From positions 1 to 6,255 of the forward strand of contig JBAZKK010000043.1 in NCBI GenBank assembly GCA_041650795.1: 6,255 nt of DNA, read 5' to 3'. Positions 1 through 4,719 of the stretch are shown piece after piece; the first letter of the stretch is position 1; every line of letters starts with the position of its first letter. Source of the stretch: JBAZKK01 sp041650795. GTDB taxonomy: Bacteria > Omnitrophota > Gorgyraeia > Gygaellales > Profunditerraquicolaceae. The translations under genes and the position numbers were made by a program. The notes under the pieces are model-generated. The model ran no database searches, had not been told where the DNA came from, and was given only the letters and a program-made list of their open reading frames with translations.

Positions 1-199
1 GGATGGTGGCTACCGCAGCGGAAATGCAGGTCGCCATCATCGCCGCCCCGAAATCCATCCCGGTCTGCGAGATCATCGCGGGGTTTACGAAGATAATGTA
101 GGCCATTGCCATAAAGGTTGTCAGGCCAGCAATTATCTCGGTGCGAATATTGGTGTTAAGATTTTTAAGATTAAAAAGGCGCTCTATTAACCTGAGCAT
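1..199 (-). CDS. NCS2-family purine permease, N-terminal part (cut by window edge)
   Basis: Only the first 66 codons are present; the gene runs off the left edge. The translation starts MLRLIERLFNLKNLNTNIRT and continues into a first membrane segment around residues 22-40 containing the signature TEIIAGLTTFMAMAYIIFVNP. This is typical of the AzgA/PbuG/GhxP branch of the NCS2 nucleobase:cation symporters, which import adenine, guanine or hypoxanthine across the inner membrane. The start is well supported: ATG at 199-197 is preceded by AAGGAGG (204-210) with a 4 nt spacer. The gene begins 16 nt after the CCA end of tRNA-Ser(CGA), so it is probably transcribed from the promoter of the two tRNA-Ser genes. 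The family call is firm. The exact base transported cannot be told from this fragment. Confidence 0.88.
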   Translation of the reverse strand, partial: MLRLIERLFNLKNLNTNIRTEIIAGLTTFMAMAYIIFVNPAMISQTGMDFGAAMMATCISAAVATI

Positions 200-215
200 C
201 GCGCCTCCTTTTATA

Positions 216-305
216 TGGCGGAGAGTGGAGGATTTGAACCTCCGGTCGTCTTACGACGACAACGGTTTTCGAGACCGCCGCATTCGACCACTCTGCCAAC
301 TCTCC
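216..305 (-). tRNA. tRNA-Ser (anticodon CGA)
   Basis: A complete class II tRNA. The acceptor stem GGAGAGT/ACTCTCC is followed by discriminator G and an encoded CCA (216-218). The anticodon loop is CTCGAAA, giving anticodon CGA, which reads UCG. The long variable arm (GTCGTC, loop GTAA, GACGAC) is the serine hallmark, and the T arm is GGAGG-TTCAAAT-CCTCC. It is the second of two tRNA-Ser genes and the NCS2 permease start codon lies 16 nt beyond its CCA, so 3' maturation would release the permease mRNA. Confidence 0.97.
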
Positions 306-318
306 AAATCTATGCGCC

Positions 319-340
319 GGCTCGCCGGAGGCTCGCCGGC
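319..340. repeat. GC-rich tandem repeat between the two tRNA-Ser genes
   Basis: Two 10-base copies of GGCTCGCCGG lie at 319-328 and 330-339, separated by a single A. The block with its edges (GCCGG at 316-320, CCGGC at 336-340) can also pair as an inverted repeat, so a compact hairpin is possible in the tRNA-Ser precursor. It sits 13 nt upstream of the mature 5' end of tRNA-Ser(CGA). It is far more GC-rich than the AT-rich spacer beside it, which suggests an inserted short repeat. Its function is unknown. Confidence 0.6.
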
Positions 341-366
341 ATCCGTTTTTCTCTCTATGTTGTTAC

Positions 367-392
367 GAGAAAACTATCTTTTTAGTTTTCTC
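367..392. repeat. Perfect 10-bp AT-rich inverted repeat in the tRNA-Ser spacer
   Basis: GAGAAAACTA (367-376) and TAGTTTTCTC (383-392) are perfect reverse complements around a 6-nt loop. In the minus-strand transcript the hairpin lies about 17 nt beyond the 3' end of tRNA-Ser(UGA). It is not followed by a U tract in either direction, so it does not look like an intrinsic terminator. It may instead be a processing or stability element in the dimeric tRNA precursor. That role is inferred from position only. Confidence 0.6.
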
Positions 393-408
393 ACTAGCGG
401 TATAAAAA

Positions 409-495
409 CGGAGGAGGAAGGATTCGAACCCTCGGAGACCTTACGGCCTCAACGGTTTTCAAGACCGCCGCATTCGACCACTCTGCCACTCCTCC
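409..495 (-). tRNA. tRNA-Ser (anticodon UGA)
   Basis: A class II tRNA with acceptor stem GGAGGAG/CTCCTCC, discriminator G, anticodon loop CTTGAAA (anticodon TGA, reading UCA and related codons) and long variable arm GAGGCC-GTAA-GGTCTC with one G-U pair. The T arm is GAGGG-TTCGAAT-CCTTC. CCA is not encoded: the discriminator is followed directly by TTTTTATA, so the end would be trimmed by RNase Z and CCA added by nucleotidyltransferase. D arm and anticodon arm are identical to the neighbouring tRNA-Ser(CGA) apart from the anticodon, as expected for isoacceptors. Confidence 0.97.
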
Positions 496-522
496 GGTCG
501 CCGTAACTCCTTGGTTTTCTAA

Positions 523-551
523 ATCATAACATCAATTAAGGGGCTTGTCAA
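523..551 (-). promoter_or_regulatory. Sigma70-type promoter for the tRNA-Ser genes
   Basis: On the minus strand, a consensus -35 TTGACA (546-551) and a -10 TATGAT (523-528, five of six) are separated by exactly 17 nt. Transcription would begin near 516, giving about 20 nt of leader before tRNA-Ser(UGA). The -35 box starts one base after the stop codon of the upstream membrane-protein gene. It probably drives both tRNA-Ser genes and the NCS2 permease. Confidence 0.8.
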
Positions 552-552
552 T

Positions 553-1221
553 TTAAAGGAAGAGCTGGCGGAAAACCGCCTTGAATATCGAGGCTGCGAT
601 CTGGAAGGAATTACCCAGGAAGTCTACTATGGAGAATTTGTTGAAGATAAAACCCAGGATTAAAGCCAACATGAAGACGTTCAGGATATAGATAAAGGAA
701 AACCCGAATACGTAATTTGATTTCAGGAAATCGCCTTTCTTGCCGCGGATGGTCTTGGCGCTGAATATCAGGTGAAGGGCGATGGTCAGACCGAACAGGA
801 AAACAAAATACCCGAGGGTATCCTTGAGTTGAAAGATGTAAAACAACACCACAAATGCCAGGAACAAAACTATGGTATAGATGGGCAGGAGGTACGGCGC
901 AACCCTGACCAGGGGCTTAAAAAAATTAAACAAGAGCTCCACCAGGCGGTAACCCTTGTTATAGATTATCGCCGGCTCCCAGACAAAAAGGTAAAACAAA
1001 AGCATACTTATTACCCCGGACCAGAAATAACGCTGATACTCCGATTCAACCAGGCCTAATTCATAAAGGAAGGAGCGCGAGAAGGAATACACAAAAACCA
1101 GCATCACCACGCCAAGGGATAACTTGAAGAGGCCAAACATCCTGCTGCCGAAGGTGCTGAACTTGGCCTTAAAGGTGCCGATGTTGGTATCCAGCAGGTT
1201 AGGGGATTCTTTGTCTTCCAT
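553..1221 (-). CDS. Unrecognised five-helix integral membrane protein downstream of serS
   Basis: A 222-residue protein that I cannot place in a named family. After a polar N-terminus of about 30 residues with no signal peptide, five hydrophobic segments can be seen near residues 33-55, 66-88, 110-131, 135-155 and 170-195. A sixth, weakly amphipathic stretch ends in QLFL. Basic loops (KTIRGKKGDFLKSN at 156-169, and residues 89-107) hint at topology. No catalytic motif, Cys pair or nucleotide-binding motif is present. The ATG at 1221 overlaps the end of serS by 23 nt and has no clear Shine-Dalgarno sequence, which suggests translational coupling. A later ATG at codon 28 is possible but would start right at the first helix. 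It is probably the last gene of the tRNA-Lys/archease/rtcB/serS unit. It resembles a generic polytopic Yip1-like protein in shape only, and no function is claimed. Confidence 0.8.
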   Translation of the reverse strand: MEDKESPNLLDTNIGTFKAKFSTFGSRMFGLFKLSLGVVMLVFVYSFSRSFLYELGLVESEYQRYFWSGVISMLLFYLFVWEPAIIYNKGYRLVELLFNFFKPLVRVAPYLLPIYTIVLFLAFVVLFYIFQLKDTLGYFVFLFGLTIALHLIFSAKTIRGKKGDFLKSNYVFGFSFIYILNVFMLALILGFIFNKFSIVDFLGNSFQIAASIFKAVFRQLFL

Positions 1222-2467
1222 CTAAGTATGGCCTAAGTGGCAACGGGATAACCACCGAGCCGTCCTTGTCTTGATAATTTTCCAGGATCGCCACTACCGT
1301 GCGCGCCAAAGCGACCCCCGAGCCGTTTAGGGTATGCACAAAGTCAACCTTTTGGGTGTCTTTGCGGCGAAACTTTATGTTTGCGCGGCGGGCCTGGAAA
1401 GCCTCGAAATTGCTGCAGCTTGAGACCTCCAGCCACTTATCCATACCGGAGGCGTAGACCTCCAGGTCATAGCACTTGCTTGCGGCAAAGCTTAAATCCT
1501 GCGTTGCCAGCATTACTACCCGGTAAGGCAACCCTAACAGCTGCAGGACGCTCTCTGCATTGCCGACCAGCTTCTCCAGTTCATCGTAAGAGGTATCCGG
1601 ATGCGCAAACTTTACCATCTCTACCTTATCAAACTGATGCACGCGCACCAGCCCTTTTGTATCCTTGCCGTAAGAACCCGCCTCCCTCCTGAAGCAAGCA
1701 GTATAGGCAGTATAATAAACCGGCAGGTCTTTCTCATCCAGTATTTCATCGCGGAAGATATTGGTTACCGGGACCTCGGCAGTGGGGATTAAAAACAGGT
1801 CATCGTCCTTTAGCCGGTACATATCCTCCTCCAACTTAGGCAGCTGCCCGGTGCCGGTCATAGAGGCACGGTTTACCAAAAAAGGCGGGAATACCTCGGT
1901 GTAACCGTGCTTTGAGGTATGCAGGTCAAGCATAAAATTTATAAGAGCGCGCTCAAGCCTGGCGCCCCAGCCTTTGTAAAGTATGAAATTGGAAGTAGTG
2001 AGCTTTGCCGCGCGCTGAAAATCAATAATATCCAGCTTCTGGCTGATCTCTATGTGAGTGAAGGGCTTGAAATTAAACTTTGGCTTCTCGCCCCAGGAAC
2101 GCACCACCTTATTGGCAGAAGGGGCACCGCGCGGAATGGATGCGTGCGGTATATTCGGGATGGTCAATATCAATTTATCCAACTGGGCATCGAATACCCT
2201 TAACTCATCCTCCAGCTTATCAATCCTCTTGGCGATATCCTTCATGGAGGAAATCTTCTCTTTGGCGTCCTTCTTATTTTTCAGGAGCGCGCTTATTTCG
2301 TCATTGGCTTTGTTCTTTTGGAAACGCAGATCCTCTAATTCCCCTAATGCGCGGCGCCTGGCATCGTCGAGCCTCAGGAGGCTGCCGAGGTCAAGCTTGA
2401 GATTGCGCTCCAGGAGAGACTTCTCAACGAGAATCTGATTTTCCCTGATGAACTTTATGTCTAACAT
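1199..2467 (-). CDS. serS: Seryl-tRNA synthetase
   Basis: Cytoplasmic class II synthetase that activates serine with ATP and charges tRNA-Ser (and tRNA-Sec where present). The length of 422 residues is normal (E. coli about 430). Residues 1-110 form the two-helix coiled-coil arm, rich in Lys/Glu/Asp, that grips the long variable arm of tRNA-Ser. The catalytic domain shows PTAEVP (228-233), motif 2 around FRREAGSYGKDTKGLVRVHQF (259-279; R260 and E262) and motif 3 NGSGVALARTVVAILENYQ (381-399; R389), plus EVSSCSNFEAFQARR (347-361) for serine and ATP binding. The start ATG (2467) has AGGA five nt upstream. It lies 41 nt after rtcB, and that gap holds a palindrome (2481-2497). The last 23 nt overlap the membrane-protein gene. 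Two tRNA-Ser genes, its own substrates, follow about 0.7 kb downstream. Nothing essential is missing. Confidence 0.98.
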   Translation of the reverse strand: MLDIKFIRENQILVEKSLLERNLKLDLGSLLRLDDARRRALGELEDLRFQKNKANDEISALLKNKKDAKEKISSMKDIAKRIDKLEDELRVFDAQLDKLILTIPNIPHASIPRGAPSANKVVRSWGEKPKFNFKPFTHIEISQKLDIIDFQRAAKLTTSNFILYKGWGARLERALINFMLDLHTSKHGYTEVFPPFLVNRASMTGTGQLPKLEEDMYRLKDDDLFLIPTAEVPVTNIFRDEILDEKDLPVYYTAYTACFRREAGSYGKDTKGLVRVHQFDKVEMVKFAHPDTSYDELEKLVGNAESVLQLLGLPYRVVMLATQDLSFAASKCYDLEVYASGMDKWLEVSSCSNFEAFQARRANIKFRRKDTQKVDFVHTLNGSGVALARTVVAILENYQDKDGSVVIPLPLRPYLDGRQRIP

Positions 2468-2480
2468 ATTATTCCTGCCA

Positions 2481-2497
2481 GCGGAAACTGTTTCTGC
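2481..2497. promoter_or_regulatory. Palindrome in the rtcB-serS gap (possible operator)
   Basis: GCGGAAACTGTTTCTGC reads as an inverted repeat of 8 bases a side around a central T, with one mismatched pair. It occupies the middle of the 41-nt gap between the rtcB stop and the serS start. Its core is the same as the perfect palindrome at 4527-4541 in the tRNA-Lys leader. It could bind a dimeric regulator or fold as a small RNA hairpin just ahead of the serS ribosome-binding site. No known regulator is assigned. Confidence 0.4.
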
Positions 2498-2508
2498 TTT
2501 TGATATTT

Positions 2509-3969
2509 CTAACCCTTAATCACCCCAAGAGGCCTCATCCGGCATACGCGCTTGGAGATGCCGGCGTTGTGCACCACGCTAACTACGTCGTTGACATCCT
2601 TATACGCCTGGGGCGCCTCCTCCGCAATGGTGCCGCGTCCCGATGCCTTGACTATTATACCCTTAGATTCCAGTTCTTTCAATAAGGCATTTGCGTTAAC
2701 AGAGCGCGCAGCCTGGGTGCGGGATTTTAACCTTCCGGCACCGTGACAGGTGCTGCCGGATGTCTCATCCATCGCTTTTTGGGTACCTACTAAAAGATAT
2801 GAATTCCTCCCCATATCACCTGGTATAATCACGGGTTGGCCTATCTTTTTGTATCTTTCAGGTAAGGCAGGATGGCCGGGACCAAAGGCGCGCGTAGCTC
2901 CCTTGCGGTGCACGCAGAGAAGTTTTTCTTTAGGGCCTACTCTGTATTTCTCAAGCTTGGCGATGTTGTGGGCTACGTCGTATATCAGCTTCATCCCCAT
3001 CTTTTCCCAAGACTCCCCCAATACGCGTTCAAATGACTTGCGCACTAAATGCATCAGGCACTGCCGGTTTGCCCAAGCGTAATTTGCCGCACATTTCATT
3101 GCAGCCAGATACGCCCTCCCCTCGGGTGAGTTAACCGGCGCGCAGGCAAGCTGGCGATCCGGGACGTTGATCCTGTATTTATCCAGGCAATGGATCATGC
3201 TTCTTACATACTCGTCGCAGACCTGGTAACCCAGGCCGCGCGAGCCGGAATGAATCATCACGGTAATCTGGCCTAAATCCAATCCTATGGTATCGCAGGC
3301 ATCGCGGTCATAGAGCTGCTCGATTACCTGTATTTCCAGAAAGTGGTTGCCTGAACCAAGGGTCCCGGCCTGGGCCTTACCCCTTTCGTACGCCCTATCG
3401 GAGACAGCATCAGGGTCAGCCCCTGCTATAGCGCCGTTCTCCTCGGTGCATTCAAGATCTTCCTCAATCCCGTAGCCCTTGCCTATTGCCCATCCCGCGC
3501 CCTTTACCAGAATCTCCTTTTCCTCGCGCGGGCTTACCCGGATATCACCCTTAGAACCTACGCCTGCCGGGATATCATTAAACAGTGCCCAGGTAAGCTC
3601 TTCTATCTTATCCTTGATATCGTCGTAACAGAAGTTTGTCTGCATGAGGCGTATCCCGCAGTTGATATCGTAGCCCACTCCTCCGGGCGAGATAACGCCA
3701 CCTTCTTCAACATCCGTTGCCGCTACCCCTCCTATGGAAAAACCGTACCCCCAGTGGATATCCGGCATTGCCAGGGAGGCGTTCACGATACCAGGAAGGA
3801 ATGCGACATTCGCCACCTGCTCCAGCGCCTTGTCCTGCCTGATGTCTTTAAGGAGTTTCTCGTCGGCGTAAATGATGCCTGGCACGCGCATCCCAGGCTT
3901 ATAGGACTTTGGTATCCGCCAGCGGTAATCGTCGATCTTCTCTAATTTTCCCTGCCAGGGCTCAAACAT
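2509..3969 (-). CDS. rtcB: RNA-splicing/repair ligase RtcB (archaeal-like length)
   Basis: GTP- and Mn2+-dependent ligase that joins RNA 2',3'-cyclic phosphate or 3'-phosphate ends to 5'-OH ends. In archaea and metazoa it seals split tRNA exons; in bacteria it repairs cleaved RNA. The 486 residues match the archaeal form (about 480) rather than the shorter E. coli type (about 408). The metal-site residues are in place: D101 and C104 in GYDINCGIR, H209 in GTLGSGNHFLEIQ, H240 in MIHSGSRGLG and H334 in DVAHNIAKLEKY. Also present are CVHRKGATRAFGPG (352-365) and STCHGAGR, whose H409 corresponds to the histidine that carries GMP. It should therefore be active. GAGGTGA lies 6 nt before the ATG, and the first 8 nt overlap the end of archease, so the two are translationally coupled. 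No RtcA cyclase or RtcR activator is visible here. Confidence 0.98.
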   Translation of the reverse strand: MFEPWQGKLEKIDDYRWRIPKSYKPGMRVPGIIYADEKLLKDIRQDKALEQVANVAFLPGIVNASLAMPDIHWGYGFSIGGVAATDVEEGGVISPGGVGYDINCGIRLMQTNFCYDDIKDKIEELTWALFNDIPAGVGSKGDIRVSPREEKEILVKGAGWAIGKGYGIEEDLECTEENGAIAGADPDAVSDRAYERGKAQAGTLGSGNHFLEIQVIEQLYDRDACDTIGLDLGQITVMIHSGSRGLGYQVCDEYVRSMIHCLDKYRINVPDRQLACAPVNSPEGRAYLAAMKCAANYAWANRQCLMHLVRKSFERVLGESWEKMGMKLIYDVAHNIAKLEKYRVGPKEKLLCVHRKGATRAFGPGHPALPERYKKIGQPVIIPGDMGRNSYLLVGTQKAMDETSGSTCHGAGRLKSRTQAARSVNANALLKELESKGIIVKASGRGTIAEEAPQAYKDVNDVVSVVHNAGISKRVCRMRPLGVIKG

Positions 3970-4381
3970 CTAAAATCACCTCTGCCTGCCAACCCCCTGC
4001 GGATCTTGTTAATTTCAACCCGTGGTAAGTGGCGGCTTTGATCTCCTTATCCAGCCTAAAACCCCTCGCGTCCTCTCCTACGGCGAACGCCTCAAGCTCC
4101 TTTTCGTTAATACTGTTTATCTTAAAATCAGAAAACACCAATCCCTTGGCAGCTGATAATGAGAGGAGCTCGTTTAACCAGTTGATAAACAACTCGTCTA
4201 ACGTATCGGCTTTTTGTTTGATGGAGAATGTTTCCTTCTTAGGGTTTCGAGCGGAGGGGTTTTTCTTTGCGGAAATCTCAAACAGCGCCAGCGCTGCATT
4301 CCTGAATAAACCGGGGAGGTCTTTAGAATTTATGCGAAGCGCGATGTCTGCGGTGTGCTCGATAATCTCGTAGTTCTTCAC
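3962..4381 (-). CDS. Archease, RtcB-activating protein
   Basis: Small acidic protein that helps RtcB guanylylate and turn over repeatedly. The N-terminal motif YEIIEHTADIALRI and the C-terminal pattern KAATYHGLKL...EVILDV, with its conserved His and Asp, are those of archease. I place the start at GTG 4381, giving 139 residues, which matches the family (about 135-145) and begins MKNYEIIEHTAD like known archeases. An in-frame ATG at 4405 would add MAHQFHPP, but it lies inside the acceptor stem of tRNA-Lys and extends past the usual N-terminus. Neither start has a clear Shine-Dalgarno sequence. The stop overlaps the rtcB start by 8 nt (ATGTTTGA). Only 13 nt separate the GTG from the tRNA-Lys CCA end, so the mRNA 5' end is probably made by tRNA processing. 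Function is firm; the start is about 70 % sure. Confidence 0.93.
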   Translation of the reverse strand: MKNYEIIEHTADIALRINSKDLPGLFRNAALALFEISAKKNPSARNPKKETFSIKQKADTLDELFINWLNELLSLSAAKGLVFSDFKINSINEKELEAFAVGEDARGFRLDKEIKAATYHGLKLTRSAGGWQAEVILDV

Positions 4382-4394
4382 CGGCGGATGGAAT

Positions 4395-4470
4395 TGGTGG
4401 GCCATGAAGGAGTCGAACCTTCGACCTTGACATTAAGAGTGTCCTGCTCTGCCAATTGAGCTAATGGCCC
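4395..4470 (-). tRNA. tRNA-Lys (anticodon CUU)
   Basis: A complete 76-nt tRNA. Acceptor stem GGGCCAT/ATGGCCC, D arm GCTC/GAGC, anticodon loop CTCTTAA (anticodon CTT, reading AAG), five-base variable loop, T arm GAAGG-TTCGACT-CCTTC, discriminator A and encoded CCA (4395-4397). The first anticodon-stem pair (27-43) is a G-A mismatch; the rest of the fold is normal. It is the first gene after a promoter and long leader, and it runs straight into archease. The 3' half of its acceptor stem contains an ATG in frame with archease. Confidence 0.96.
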
Positions 4471-4576
4471 GAATTTAACTGCTACCTACTGGCGTTTTAA
4501 TCCAAAGAACACCTTCCCGATTACGTCGGAAACTGTTTCCGGATTGGGTTGGAAAGTGTTTCTGCGCAACTGCGCA
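4471..4576 (-). other. Palindrome-rich 5' leader of the tRNA-Lys/archease/rtcB/serS unit
   Basis: About 106 nt lie between the predicted transcription start (near 4576) and the mature 5' end of tRNA-Lys. This is long for a tRNA leader. It holds the TTGCGCAG tandem repeat at its start, then two related GGAAA-TGTTTC elements. In RNA the segments TTTCC (4551-4555) and GGAAA (4536-4540) can pair, and this competes with the CGGAA/TTCCG hairpin (4527-4541), so alternative structures are possible. No uridine tract follows either hairpin, so a classical attenuator is not evident. No T-box motif was recognised. Confidence 0.45.
4527..4541. promoter_or_regulatory. Perfect 15-bp palindrome in the tRNA-Lys leader (possible operator)
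   Basis: CGGAAACTGTTTCCG is a perfect inverted repeat of 7 bases a side around a central T, about 40 nt downstream of the predicted transcription start. A weaker relative, TGGAAAGTGTTTCTG (4550-4564), is centred 23 bp away, close to two helical turns. A third relative is in the rtcB-serS gap (2481-2497). Symmetry, spacing and recurrence suggest binding sites for a dimeric regulator. The regulator cannot be named from the sequence. Confidence 0.45.
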
Positions 4577-4577
4577 A
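4562..4577. repeat. Tandem 8-base repeat at the predicted transcription start
   Basis: CTGCGCAA occurs twice without a gap (4562-4569 and 4570-4577). Each copy contains the self-complementary core TGCGCA, so the two copies can also pair with each other. It begins 5 bp beyond the -10 box, which would suit an operator or an initially transcribed pausing element. It also partly overlaps the weaker GGAAA-type palindrome. No function is established. Confidence 0.5.
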
Positions 4578-4582
4578 GGGGT

Positions 4583-4611
4583 ATTGTAACAAATTTTGTG
4601 AGGATTTGCAA
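4583..4611 (-). promoter_or_regulatory. Sigma70-type promoter for tRNA-Lys and the archease/rtcB/serS cluster
   Basis: On the minus strand, -35 TTGCAA (4606-4611, four of six) and -10 TACAAT (4583-4588, five of six) are separated by 17 nt. The next base steps place the start near 4576. It lies in the gap after tRNA-Arg. The close packing of the downstream genes and the lack of another clear promoter before 551 suggest that it serves tRNA-Lys through to the membrane protein. Confidence 0.68.
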
Positions 4612-4639
4612 GGAGGCTTTGCATCTAATTTTACGCCTG

Positions 4640-4712
4640 CGCGCCCGAGTGGAGTCGAACCACCAATACCCAGTTCCGAAGACTGGTGCCTTATCCATTA
4701 GGCGACGGGCGC
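4640..4712 (-). tRNA. tRNA-Arg (anticodon UCG)
   Basis: A 73-nt tRNA with acceptor stem GCGCCCG/CGGGCGC, D arm GCCT/AGGC, anticodon stem CCAGT/ACTGG with loop CTTCGGA (anticodon TCG, reading CGA and possibly other CGN codons) and T arm GGTGG-TTCGACT-CCACT. The discriminator is G and CCA is not encoded (the next bases are CAG). It begins 7 nt after the stop of the radical SAM gene, so it is probably co-transcribed with it. No separate promoter or following terminator was convincing. Confidence 0.96.
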
Positions 4713-4719
4713 TATTCTC

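Noticed and set aside
141..506. Plus-strand open frame of 121 codons
   Set aside because: It runs antisense through both tRNA-Ser genes and the permease start, lacks a ribosome-binding site, and its translation is accounted for by tRNA sequence.
2058..2438. Plus-strand open frames opposite serS (also 1381-1692 and 1919-2203)
   Set aside because: They are antisense shadows of the strongly conserved synthetase, with low-complexity Ser/Leu/Arg translations and no start signals.
4382..4405. Eight-residue N-terminal extension of archease (MAHQFHPP)
   Set aside because: The ATG is part of the tRNA-Lys acceptor stem, and archease family members begin near the residues encoded from GTG 4381; kept only as an alternative.
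4471..4576. T-box or attenuator in the tRNA-Lys leader
   Set aside because: No T-box core sequence and no hairpin followed by a U tract were found; the competing hairpins are noted as a possibility only.
4486..4698. Minus-strand open frame of 70 codons with possible start at 4698
   Set aside because: It begins inside tRNA-Arg, crosses the promoter and ends in the tRNA-Lys leader; the Arg/Lys-rich translation is read from structural RNA and has no protein-like features.
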